From positions 1-64,000 of the IMG/VR virus record IMGVR_UViG_3300045747_000182: a DNA stretch of 64,000 bases; one strand, 5' to 3'. Shown here piece by piece: positions 7,435-14,885 of the stretch (position 1 is the first letter of the stretch; each line of letters starts with the position of its first letter). The notes beneath the pieces are model-generated. The model did not search any database. It saw only the letters and a program-made list of their open reading frames with translations, and had not been told where the DNA came from. Origin of the DNA: a virus. Both the position numbers and the translations under genes were made by a program.

Positions 7435-7739
7435 TTGGCTACAAACTATTTCGTAAACGTAAGAACGGTACTCTTGGTCCACTCTTCATTAACAAACGAC
7501 AAGTTATTGAAGTAGGCATAGAGTACCCCTTCGAACTACACCCCACAAAGGGATATGCAGTACGTCCCGGATGGCATATCTGTGATGATACTACAGCACC
7601 ACATCTCAGCAAGAAAGGTCGTGTATGGTGTCAAGTTAAATTCACCCACATGAAGACTCTTAACCGCCCAAAATCGCAGGGTGGTACATGGTACCTTGGC
7701 AGTACCTTGCAGGTCATCAAAGAGTTAGCCGGAACCTAG
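7431..7739 (+). CDS. Conserved phage protein of unknown function, 102 aa
   Basis: The pattern YKLFRKRKNGTLGPLFIN, then GYAVRPGWHICD, APHLS and GRVWCQVKF, ending in GGTWYLGSTLQVI, matches a conserved hypothetical protein common in phages next to DNA metabolism genes. A small beta-rich fold is likely. I know of no established function. The promoter-like element at 7726 overlaps its stop codon. Confidence 0.75.
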   Translation: MIGYKLFRKRKNGTLGPLFINKRQVIEVGIEYPFELHPTKGYAVRPGWHICDDTTAPHLSKKGRVWCQVKFTHMKTLNRPKSQGGTWYLGSTLQVIKELAGT

Positions 7740-7748
7740 TACCTATTT
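7726..7748 (+). promoter_or_regulatory. Candidate phage RNA polymerase promoter
   Basis: TAGCCGGAACCTAGTA matches the element at 17147, 55544 (minus), 59747 and 60279 (minus) closely in its first 12 bases, but the downstream part differs (CCTATTT). It sits just upstream of the lipoprotein gene. It is the weakest of the intergenic copies because the first bases are also coding sequence. Confidence 0.4.
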
Positions 7749-7772
7749 TAAACTGACACAAGGAAATTTAAT

Positions 7773-8195
7773 ATGACATTCACTAAAGTAATTTTCGCAT
7801 CCATTCTTACTGCAACTTTGGCGGCATGTGGCTTGCGCGCTGACAAAGTATCCTTCGATACTCTTGAGACAGCTCGTGCTCAGAGCAAAGCCAATGTAGA
7901 ATTCAATGCACAAACTTTCCGTGCAACAAACCCACAATACAGCAACACAGCTATCGTTGCCCAAACAGACTCTACCATGTCACCGGAATGCCCTCAAGGT
8001 GACGGATGGGGTTCAGTTGTTTTGATTAACAAAGATAATCCTGCTCAGAAAATCGGACTGAAGTGCTCTACCGTGTCTGGCTCTGTAGGGTGTCTGCTGA
8101 ATGACGACTTTCAAAAGAAGTCTTACGCCGGAGATGACGGTCGTTGCCAAGACGTCTCTAAAGTACCTTTCCCACTACCTAAAGTAATGAAATGA
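7773..8195 (+). CDS. Phage-encoded lipoprotein, 140 aa
   Basis: A short basic start, a hydrophobic segment (VIFASILTATLA) and the lipobox LAAC with the lipidated cysteine at residue 19 mark a lipoprotein signal peptide. The start follows CAAGGA. The mature part has several cysteines (in ECPQGD, LKCSTVSGSVGCLL and GRCQD) that could form disulfides in the periplasm. Phage lipoproteins of this size often exclude superinfecting phages or act on the envelope. That role is inferred, since the family is not recognised. Confidence 0.75.
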   Translation: MTFTKVIFASILTATLAACGLRADKVSFDTLETARAQSKANVEFNAQTFRATNPQYSNTAIVAQTDSTMSPECPQGDGWGSVVLINKDNPAQKIGLKCSTVSGSVGCLLNDDFQKKSYAGDDGRCQDVSKVPFPLPKVMK

Positions 8196-8281
8196 TTGTT
8201 ATTGAATTCTTAATCTCTTTTGCGGTGCTAACTCTTATTGGGTTAGCTTTTTATGCTGGCTATAAACTAGGAAAGAAATGA
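8192..8281 (+). CDS. Small membrane protein, 29 aa
   Basis: ATG overlaps the lipoprotein stop (ATGA). The product is one transmembrane helix (FLISFAVLTLIGLAFYAGY) with a basic tail GKK. No clear ribosome binding site is present, so it would rely on translational coupling. A terminator-like hairpin lies inside the frame at 8227. The next gene overlaps its stop. Confidence 0.5.
   Translation: MIVIEFLISFAVLTLIGLAFYAGYKLGKK
8227..8252 (+). terminator. Terminator-like hairpin inside a short gene
   Basis: GCTAACTC and GGGTTAGC form an eight-base stem (one G-U pair) around the loop TTATT, followed directly by TTTTT. This is the form of a factor-independent terminator reading to the right. It lies within the 29-codon membrane protein gene, so either termination is partial or the frame is not used. 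Confidence 0.55.
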
Positions 8282-8445
8282 AGAAGCTTAATGCAATAAC
8301 CGTAACGTTCTACCTTGAAGACTTCCCAACGCCTGATGATGCAAGAGACTACTTAGGTGAATGGCTTGATTGTGCTAACGGTGTTATTTGTTGGGACCAC
8401 AGTATCAGCTACGACATTGTATCAACAGAGGAAATCAATGGATAA
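8278..8445 (+). CDS. Unknown small acidic protein, 55 aa
   Basis: Start overlaps the previous stop and follows AGGAAAG. The pattern AITVTFYLEDFPTPDDAR suggests a ferredoxin-like small alpha/beta protein. Acidic overall, no motif for catalysis. The stop overlaps the next start. Confidence 0.6.
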   Translation: MKKLNAITVTFYLEDFPTPDDARDYLGEWLDCANGVICWDHSISYDIVSTEEING

Positions 8446-8716
8446 ACTACCCGCTATTGTCACTCAAGAAGAATGTGCAGAAGTAATTCAGGCTATCAGC
8501 AAGTGCTTCAGGTTTGGTCTTAAGGAAAAATGGAACGGGTATACTAACAAAGAAGCCCTTGAGGAAGAAATCGGGCAACTGCAATATATGATTCACTTCT
8601 TAACCCAAGAATGGGAGCTTGATGAATTCATTATAGACAAAGCTTACGCAGACAAACATAAAGCTTACCTTAAATACAAACCATACTATGAAAAACTGGG
8701 ATCACTTCTTTCTTGA
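8438..8716 (+). CDS. MazG-like nucleotide pyrophosphohydrolase, 92 aa
   Basis: The helix EECAEVIQAISKCFRFG and the later LEEEIGQLQYMIHFL give the EExxE and ExxxD-like metal-binding pattern of all-alpha MazG-type NTP pyrophosphohydrolases, though the last acidic position (usually D) is Gln here. These enzymes hydrolyse dNTPs or alarmones. A frame upstream is open to 8357, but ATG 8438 after GAGGAAATCA fits the pattern of overlaps. It precedes the dCMP deaminase. Confidence 0.65.
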   Translation: MDKLPAIVTQEECAEVIQAISKCFRFGLKEKWNGYTNKEALEEEIGQLQYMIHFLTQEWELDEFIIDKAYADKHKAYLKYKPYYEKLGSLLS

Positions 8717-9191
8717 CTTTGCCGAGCAAGTAGCTCAACAATCCTATGATATCAAAACTAAAGTCGGAACTGTTATTACCCGAGACGACGCTATCTTATC
8801 GTACTCGTACAACGGTACCCCTAGAGGGTGGTCTAACGTTATGCGTGATGATAAGGGTAAAACCCTGCCGTGCGTTATCCATTCAGAAATTTACGCACTT
8901 GCTAAGCTATGCCGGAGTACAGAAACTTCCGTTGGAGCAACGCTATATTGCACACTGTCACCTTGTATTGAATGCTCTAAAGCATGTGTTGCTGCGGGAA
9001 TTTCCCGAGTCGTCTATCGTGATAACTACAAATGTCTCGATGGAGTAAGCTTTCTGGTTGACAACAATACAGAAACAGTGCAAATACCTATGACACCTGA
9101 CGGATATCAGCGACCTAAAATCCGTTGCTATGGCTCCTGCAATCATGAATCCCTCTTCAACCGAGATGAACTCCAACACACAGGACTTTAA
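8688..9191 (+). CDS. dCMP/cytidine deaminase-family enzyme, 167 aa
   Basis: The zinc site is visible as HSE (His65, catalytic Glu67) and PCIEC (Cys93, Cys96), in the arrangement of deoxycytidylate deaminases. The N-terminal KVGTVI strand and YNGTPRG loop are also typical. The enzyme would turn dCMP into dUMP, the precursor of dTMP. The usual HAE is HSE here, a tolerated change. The about 40 C-terminal residues after the domain include CYGSCNHE and may form an extra metal site or substrate lid. It shares 29 bases with the MazG-like gene. Confidence 0.85.
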   Translation: MKNWDHFFLDFAEQVAQQSYDIKTKVGTVITRDDAILSYSYNGTPRGWSNVMRDDKGKTLPCVIHSEIYALAKLCRSTETSVGATLYCTLSPCIECSKACVAAGISRVVYRDNYKCLDGVSFLVDNNTETVQIPMTPDGYQRPKIRCYGSCNHESLFNRDELQHTGL

Positions 9192-9373
9192 TGGAACTAT
9201 ACCTATGCTTCGCTCTTGCTTATATGCTGTGGGAAAACTGGTCTCTCACACAAGTAATTCTTCAGTTACGACATAACCAGAAGAACTATATCTCCATGTT
9301 AACTGACAAGGATACCGATGAAGAATTTAAAGATACAAGTCTCAGCGATACCCCCGATCGAAAAGGACATTAA
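9191..9373 (+). CDS. Small membrane-anchored protein, 60 aa
   Basis: The first 20 residues are hydrophobic and aromatic (YLCFALAYMLWENW), then a polar tail rich in Asp and Lys. A single membrane anchor with a cytoplasmic tail is the simplest reading. It begins at the last base of the deaminase gene and shares its last 56 bases with the metallopeptidase gene. Confidence 0.5.
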   Translation: MELYLCFALAYMLWENWSLTQVILQLRHNQKNYISMLTDKDTDEEFKDTSLSDTPDRKGH

Positions 9374-9800
9374 GAAACTTCTTCTTGATATCCTTAACGA
9401 CTACTGTAAACGGTTTAATGTTACATGCACAACAAATAAAACCGAAATACACATCTCGTTTATTAACTATGAGGAGTATATATCTTCAGGCCTTGCTACT
9501 CACGCGCCTGACTATAACAAAATTATGGTTCAGATTGGTGACCCATTCCTGACAAGCGTAAACAGTGATGACTTTTCTGTTGAACCTAACAGTTACACTC
9601 TTACGACCTTCATCTGCACTATATGTCACGAACTCGTACATGTATGTCAATACCTGACAGGTCGTAAGGGTTCAGCACTAAAGGGTAACCACAACAAAGA
9701 CGACCCCATCGAAGGTTACTACTTCGATCCTGCAGAAGTTGAGGCCAGAGCCTTGGAAAGCTTTTACAGAGCAAAATACGGACAAAAATTATATGACTAA
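9318..9800 (+). CDS. Zincin-type metallopeptidase, 160 aa
   Basis: The helix ICHELVHVCQYL holds an HExxH motif (His104, Glu105, His108). It is followed about 30 residues later by DPAEVEARALESFYR, where a Glu (140 or 142) could be the third zinc ligand, as in SprT- and minimal gluzincin-like proteins. No signal peptide is present, so it would act in the cytoplasm or in the virion. Its substrate is unknown. It lies directly before the DNA polymerase, whose start overlaps its stop. Confidence 0.7.
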   Translation: MKNLKIQVSAIPPIEKDIKKLLLDILNDYCKRFNVTCTTNKTEIHISFINYEEYISSGLATHAPDYNKIMVQIGDPFLTSVNSDDFSVEPNSYTLTTFICTICHELVHVCQYLTGRKGSALKGNHNKDDPIEGYYFDPAEVEARALESFYRAKYGQKLYD

Positions 9801-11643
9801 AAGGTATGTCTTCGACATTGAGACCAATGGTTTCATGCCAGAAGTTAATAAGTGCTGGATGATTGTCATCCTAGATGTAGATACAGGTGAAGTGTTTACA
9901 TATGTTTCCAAGACAGGAGACATGTGCAAAGAACTCTACAACGGTATGATGAAGTTGTATGAGGCAGACATCCTTATCGGTCACAACATAATCGGTTATG
10001 ATTTGGTTGTGCTCAAACACTTGTTCGACTGGGCTCCTATGGCGCAACAACGCATCATGGATACCTACGTGTTGTCTCAGCTGATACAGTACCAGCGAAA
10101 CCACAAACATAGCCTTGAGGGTTGGGGTACAGCGCTAGGATATCCTAAGCTGGAGTTCAAAGAGTTCGATAAGTACAGTAATGAGATGCTCACGTACTGT
10201 ATCCGAGACGTCCAGCTGAATACTAAGGTATATTTAGACCTACAAGAAGACGGTACCCGTATCATCAAGCGTAATCCACTATTCATCAAAGGTATCTCTG
10301 TTGAAATGGAATTCGCCAAGATCGAAGCAGACATCCGGTCTAAGGGCTGGTGCTTTGATATGGAAACAGCTCTTAAACTACAGGAACATTTAAGTGAACG
10401 ACTTGCGAAGTCCGAGGCCTATCTCGAGCCTCTTATTGGAATGCGTTGTATTCCCAAAGATGGAAGAGATGACTACAAGGAACCTGCTTGGCGTAAAGAC
10501 GGCTGCTACACTGTCAATACAGTCAAGTGGTTTGACATTCCAATTGAGTCAGGACGACCTTCTCGTACTGGAAGACCTATTGAAGGCCCGTACTGCCGAG
10601 TGTCATTCGAGCAGGGCAAGGTCTCATCTATTGAAGTGGTCAAAAATTATCTCTACAGTATTGGATGGGAACCCGATGAATGGAATTGGGAACGTATTAA
10701 AGGAGTAATGCTCAAGAAAGGACCAAAGCTTACTGAAACAAGCTTACTACCCTTGGGTGAATCAGGAAGGTTAATCAATGAATACTACACAGTACGCTCG
10801 CGGCGAGACATCCTTAAAGGGTGGATTGAAGCAGCTCAAAAAGATGGTCGGCTACATGGTCGTATGTGGACTATTGGTACCCCTACATTCCGATGCCGCC
10901 ATGAGGTGGTCGCGAACATGCCGAGTGTTGACACCGAATACGGTAAGGAGATGCGTGCGCTTCTTAAATGCGAAGAGGGATTTACCATCGTGGGTGCTGA
11001 CTCCGCTGGTAATCAGATGCGAGGACTCTGTCACTATATTGGAAACGAAGACTTTACGAACGAGGTAATCAATGGAGACGTCCACCAACGAAATGCCAAT
11101 GCGCTGGGTGTTACTCGCAAACTTGCTAAACCCTTCTTGTACGCGTTTCTTTTCGGCGGGGGCGCTGGTAAGTTGGGCCTCATCCTTTCCGGAAAGCGTG
11201 ATGCAGCCTTGGGACAGTCTGCAATCGAAAAGTTTCAAGACTCAATTCCCGGACTTAAAGAACTCAGAGAGTCCCTTGAAGCGCAGTTCTCTAAAACCTC
11301 TGAGGCCTTTGGCAGCAAGAACGCCTTCATCAGAGGTATCGACGGGCGAACCATCTTTGTAAGCAGCAAGCATCAAGTACTGAACTACCTGTTGCAGACC
11401 CTTGAAGGTATTACATGCAAGGCAGCTATTGTATGGATGAAAAAGGAGTTAATCAAGCGTGGTATTCCTCATTATTTCGCTCTTCATTATCATGATGAGT
11501 TTGCAGTGGTCGTACCAGATGAGTACGCAGAAGAAGTTAGACTCTTGTCTATTGATTCTTTCACAGAAGCACCAAAAGACTTTGGAGTAACATGTATGAA
11601 CGGAGACGCTCATACGGGGAAGAACTATGCGGAGGTACACTGA
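9793..11643 (+). CDS. Family A DNA polymerase with 3'-5' exonuclease, 616 aa
   Basis: The N-terminus has the proofreading exonuclease: FDIETNG (Asp8, Glu10), GHNIIGYDL and YCIRDVQLN (ExoIII). The polymerase domain has motif A as VGADSAGNQMRGLCHYI, motif B as RKLAKPFLYAFLFGGGAGKLG and motif C as HYHDEFAVVV. This is the T7-type replicative enzyme, somewhat shorter than T7 gp5 (704 aa). ATG 9793 overlaps the previous stop and gives a start directly before the exonuclease motif. Whether it uses the phage thioredoxin (19,582) as a processivity factor, as T7 uses the host one, cannot be seen. Confidence 0.93.
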   Translation: MTKRYVFDIETNGFMPEVNKCWMIVILDVDTGEVFTYVSKTGDMCKELYNGMMKLYEADILIGHNIIGYDLVVLKHLFDWAPMAQQRIMDTYVLSQLIQYQRNHKHSLEGWGTALGYPKLEFKEFDKYSNEMLTYCIRDVQLNTKVYLDLQEDGTRIIKRNPLFIKGISVEMEFAKIEADIRSKGWCFDMETALKLQEHLSERLAKSEAYLEPLIGMRCIPKDGRDDYKEPAWRKDGCYTVNTVKWFDIPIESGRPSRTGRPIEGPYCRVSFEQGKVSSIEVVKNYLYSIGWEPDEWNWERIKGVMLKKGPKLTETSLLPLGESGRLINEYYTVRSRRDILKGWIEAAQKDGRLHGRMWTIGTPTFRCRHEVVANMPSVDTEYGKEMRALLKCEEGFTIVGADSAGNQMRGLCHYIGNEDFTNEVINGDVHQRNANALGVTRKLAKPFLYAFLFGGGAGKLGLILSGKRDAALGQSAIEKFQDSIPGLKELRESLEAQFSKTSEAFGSKNAFIRGIDGRTIFVSSKHQVLNYLLQTLEGITCKAAIVWMKKELIKRGIPHYFALHYHDEFAVVVPDEYAEEVRLLSIDSFTEAPKDFGVTCMNGDAHTGKNYAEVH

Positions 11644-11819
11644 TGAGTCTGGCCTGTATACCTTGGTGGGTCTACGATCTGGAATACCAGTATCATCTTG
11701 CCAAACAATCTGGCTGCATGGAATCCGAGTGGGTTCCTGAATGGAGCATTGCTATTGATGCTTACAACTACCGTAACTTAACGTACTTTAAATATGACAA
11801 CTCAACTACTTATAATTGA
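11643..11819 (+). CDS. Unknown small Trp/Tyr-rich protein, 58 aa
   Basis: ATG overlaps the DNA polymerase stop and follows GGAGG. The product has many aromatic residues (PWWVYDLEYQYHLAKQ) and is acidic. The final 26 bases overlap the exonuclease gene. No family recognised. Confidence 0.6.
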   Translation: MSLACIPWWVYDLEYQYHLAKQSGCMESEWVPEWSIAIDAYNYRNLTYFKYDNSTTYN

Positions 11820-12609
11820 TGCAGACAGTATCATCTACCAGATTGCCTACACGCAACCCTCAGTAGCCCTTGGCAAGCGGGAATTCGATCAATACATTGA
11901 CAAGATTATCTTTGCTAATGAGCCGGAGAACACAATCATCTTTATTAAGGGTGACAAGAACTTTCGTATTGACTACGAGCCAACCTACAAAGGTAATCGT
12001 AAGGATAACATCGAACCGGAAGTAAAAGAAAGAATTGTGGAACTGTATGAACATGCCAAGAATTATTGTGCAGAAGCTGATAACGCTGAAGCAGATGACT
12101 ACGTCTGCTTTACAGCAAACAATGCTATCCGCGATGGGGTTACTTTTGTTGTCTCTCATATTGACAAGGATCTTAATTGTATTCCTGGCAAGCATCATAA
12201 CTTTAGAACCGGTCTGTTTACTGATATTCCTTATGCAACCGCTTATAGGTTCCAGATGGAACAACTCCTACAAGGTGACGCGACAGACAATATTAAAGGT
12301 ATCAAAGGCGTGGGACCAAAGACAGCTACTAAACTACTGATAGAAGCTAAGGATGAGGATCTCTGGGAGGAAGTCTGTCGGGTATGGGAACTTAAGGTAG
12401 GTCGTGAATGGAAAGAACAGTTTGTGATTTGCGCTAATCTCATCTACATGAGAGAGTCACCCGACGACCTCCGTCCATTATCGTTTGAAGAACTAAAAGA
12501 AAGGTTAGAATGGAAGACTACGGACACTGGATCGCTCTCAGTCCAAGACCTGAAGGAAGCTTCGGCTTCGTTTATGCCATCTTTGGGCCAACCGGAAGAC
12601 AATACATAG
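11794..12609 (+). CDS. 5'-3' exonuclease / flap endonuclease (T7 gp6-like), 271 aa
   Basis: Metal-binding carboxylates appear in LIIDADSIIY, in the AEADDYVC cluster and in SHIDKDL. The helix-hairpin-helix element is GDATDNIKGIKGVGPKTATKLL. This is the FEN/T7 gp6 family that removes RNA primers and helps degrade host DNA. It belongs with the polymerase and primase-helicase around it. Its last 100 bases are overlapped by the GIY-YIG gene in a different frame, an unusually long overlap. Confidence 0.9.
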   Translation: MTTQLLIIDADSIIYQIAYTQPSVALGKREFDQYIDKIIFANEPENTIIFIKGDKNFRIDYEPTYKGNRKDNIEPEVKERIVELYEHAKNYCAEADNAEADDYVCFTANNAIRDGVTFVVSHIDKDLNCIPGKHHNFRTGLFTDIPYATAYRFQMEQLLQGDATDNIKGIKGVGPKTATKLLIEAKDEDLWEEVCRVWELKVGREWKEQFVICANLIYMRESPDDLRPLSFEELKERLEWKTTDTGSLSVQDLKEASASFMPSLGQPEDNT

Positions 12610-12926
12610 GGAGAAAACAACTTGTTTCAATTTCAAAACGACTCGTCGCCGGATCTAAGCGACGAAGGGTTACTCGAAGAGAGAGTGACTGGAGATCATA
12701 TACATCCTCCTGCAGGGAACTCCTTGATGATATTGAGTTGTACGGACTTGGATCATTTACTTTTGTTATATACAAATGGTGCTTCGGCGCAGGAGATCTC
12801 ACATATAGCGAGGTCCAAGAGCAGTGGCAATCAGAGGTCTTATCAAGAGATGAGACGCCTGATGGGGAACGTCTTTGGTACAACGGGAACATCGGCGCGG
12901 TTAAATTCCTTAAGCCCCGAGTATAA
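12510..12926 (+). CDS. GIY-YIG nuclease, 138 aa
   Basis: FGFVYAIFGPTGRQYIGRK gives the GIY-YIG element (as FVY and YIG), followed by a strongly basic segment and then SDWRSYTSSCRELLDDI, a pattern I know from phage GIY-YIG proteins. The acidic residue in YSEVQEQWQSEVL probably binds the metal. Its first 100 bases lie inside the exonuclease gene. In T7 a Holliday-junction endonuclease occurs in this part of the genome. No gp3-like gene is seen here, so a branch-resolving role is possible but unproven. Confidence 0.7.
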   Translation: MEDYGHWIALSPRPEGSFGFVYAIFGPTGRQYIGRKQLVSISKRLVAGSKRRRVTRRESDWRSYTSSCRELLDDIELYGLGSFTFVIYKWCFGAGDLTYSEVQEQWQSEVLSRDETPDGERLWYNGNIGAVKFLKPRV

Positions 12927-12946
12927 TACAACATTAGCTTTTACAG

Positions 12947-13108
12947 ATGACTAAGAAACAAACACCTAAGCCAGAAATCCTTGAGGAATATGTCAAGGTA
13001 AAAGATGAATTCAAAGAACAATGGGAGCGTAAAAAGCAAACCCAACGTGACGCCAAACAACGTCGTAATTTTGTACGTGAAATGAAAGAAGACCGTGACT
13101 ACTCTTAA
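12947..13108 (+). CDS. Unknown small, highly charged helical protein, 53 aa
   Basis: A Lys/Glu/Arg-rich helical protein without hydrophobic core, possibly DNA- or RNA-binding. It starts 20 bases after the GIY-YIG stop, with no strong ribosome binding site. The following gene begins at a GTG inside its end. Confidence 0.55.
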   Translation: MTKKQTPKPEILEEYVKVKDEFKEQWERKKQTQRDAKQRRNFVREMKEDRDYS

Positions 13109-13280
13109 TCGATTCATTGAAGTTATCCACCCATGTGGCCGTGAAGGTATCATGCTTAACACAGCTCATATTGTGCATGTAGAACCACACCATGCCAAAG
13201 GAAGTCTGATCATGATGGCAGGCGGTATCAAGCTTGTGACGCCCACAGAGTACATTACTATCTTCGAGGAATTACAATGA
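13095..13280 (+). CDS. Unknown small protein, 61 aa (GTG start)
   Basis: GTG at 13095 follows AAAGAAGA. The sequence IEVIHPCGREGIMLNTAHIVHVEP suggests a small beta-barrel or Sm-like strand arrangement. The stop overlaps the primase-helicase start by four bases, implying translational coupling. No function recognised. Confidence 0.6.
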   Translation: MTTLNRFIEVIHPCGREGIMLNTAHIVHVEPHHAKGSLIMMAGGIKLVTPTEYITIFEELQ

Positions 13281-14878
13281 GCAGGTGGATCCACTCACCA
13301 TGCCCTAAGTGTGGATCCTCTGATGCGTTCTCCTACAAAGAGGACGATGAATGGGGTTATTGCTTTAGCTGCACTAAAAATAGCCCTGTAGACCCCAACT
13401 CAATTAAAGTATTTAAAGAGAACTACGATATGCATACACTAGAAGAGATCGATTCATATGACACTCGCGGATTCCAAGAACGTGACATCAAAAAGATTGT
13501 CGCTAAGCATTACGGTGTTAAAGTATCTTATGGTGAGGACGGTACTATTGCCAGTCACTTTTATCCTTATACTAAAGATAACCAGATCGTTGCGTACAAG
13601 GAGCGTAAACTTCCTAAGTCTTTCGTTATCCATGGAGAATTCAAAGGCATACAACTCTTTGGTCAGAACGCTGCATCAGGTGGAAAACGAATTGTCATCA
13701 CAGAAGGTGAACTGGACTGTCTCGCCGTGGCTCAAGCTCAACACGACAAGTATGGCAGGTTCTATCCAGTGGTGGCCATACCTTCAGCGTCGAACACAAA
13801 GATGCTCCTTGAACAACGAGAGTTCCTGAGATCATTCGATGAAGTCGTCTTAATGTTTGACATGGATGAGCCCGGACAGAAGGCCACTCAGGATGCTGCT
13901 CGAATTATCGGCTTCGATAAGGTTAAGGTTGCAGACCTCCCCGAGAAAGACCCATGTGAGGTGCTCATCAAGAATGGTTCTGAAGCATTGATGATGTGCG
14001 TGTTTAACGCCCGTACATTTAGCCCTGCAGGTGTAGTCAAAGGTGAAGAAGTGTGGGCACAGTATCTACGCCGGAAGAACACCGAGAGTCTCCCATATCC
14101 GGACTGTCTTGCCGGACTAAACGACAAACTACAGGGTATGCGTGAAGGTGAAATTGCTCTGTTTACCTCCGGTACAGGCTCCGGTAAGAGTACTGTCATC
14201 AAAGAGATTGTCATGCAGGTGCTCGACAAAACAGAGTCCATGGTAGGTATGGTATCCCTTGAAGAATCTGTAGGTGACACCGCACAAAAGTTCATTGGGA
14301 TGAAACTCAATAAGAACCTTTCAACCGAAGATGTAGGAGAAGAGGAACAATATGCAGCATTTCAAAGCGTGTTTGGAGATGAACGACTCATTCTGCTTGA
14401 TCATCAAGGATCTGTTAGCGATGAATCGCTCATTGATAAACTGGAACACTTGGCTCTTATGGGTTGTAAGTATATTATCCTTGATCATATTACTATTGCT
14501 GTCAGTGAAGGTATGAATGGCAAGACAGGTAATGAAGCAGTAGATGCATTCATGAGTGACCTGCTCAAGATCGTCAAGAAGCATAACATATGGCTTGGTG
14601 TTGTGTCTCACCTGCGTAAAGGCGATAAGAAAGTTTTTGAAGAGGGTGACCTACCTTCTATCGATGACATCAAAGGTAGTGGCTCCATCAAGCAGATTTC
14701 TTTTGACATCATTGCTTTTGCTCGTAATATGATTGCTGAGACAGTCCAAATGCGGAACACCATCAAGCTTCGTGTACTGAAGTGTCGCTTTACTGGTCTG
14801 ACCGGAGACTGCGGCAGTACATGTTATAATCCTGAGACGGGACGTCTGTATAAACCGACTTTTGTAGACTTCGAATAA
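13277..14878 (+). CDS. Primase-helicase (T7 gp4-like), 533 aa
   Basis: The N-terminal zinc-binding domain has CPKC and CFSC (Cys9, 12, 29, 32). The TOPRIM core has VITEGELD with Glu143 and MFDMDEPG near 195-200. The RecA-type helicase domain has the Walker A motif SGTGSGKS near 298-305, with the later helicase motifs including YIILDHITI. This one protein would prime lagging-strand synthesis and drive the fork, as T7 gp4 does. Spacing to the RNA polymerase gene is eight bases. Confidence 0.93.
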   Translation: MSRWIHSPCPKCGSSDAFSYKEDDEWGYCFSCTKNSPVDPNSIKVFKENYDMHTLEEIDSYDTRGFQERDIKKIVAKHYGVKVSYGEDGTIASHFYPYTKDNQIVAYKERKLPKSFVIHGEFKGIQLFGQNAASGGKRIVITEGELDCLAVAQAQHDKYGRFYPVVAIPSASNTKMLLEQREFLRSFDEVVLMFDMDEPGQKATQDAARIIGFDKVKVADLPEKDPCEVLIKNGSEALMMCVFNARTFSPAGVVKGEEVWAQYLRRKNTESLPYPDCLAGLNDKLQGMREGEIALFTSGTGSGKSTVIKEIVMQVLDKTESMVGMVSLEESVGDTAQKFIGMKLNKNLSTEDVGEEEQYAAFQSVFGDERLILLDHQGSVSDESLIDKLEHLALMGCKYIILDHITIAVSEGMNGKTGNEAVDAFMSDLLKIVKKHNIWLGVVSHLRKGDKKVFEEGDLPSIDDIKGSGSIKQISFDIIAFARNMIAETVQMRNTIKLRVLKCRFTGLTGDCGSTCYNPETGRLYKPTFVDFE

Positions 14879-14885
14879 GGAAAAT

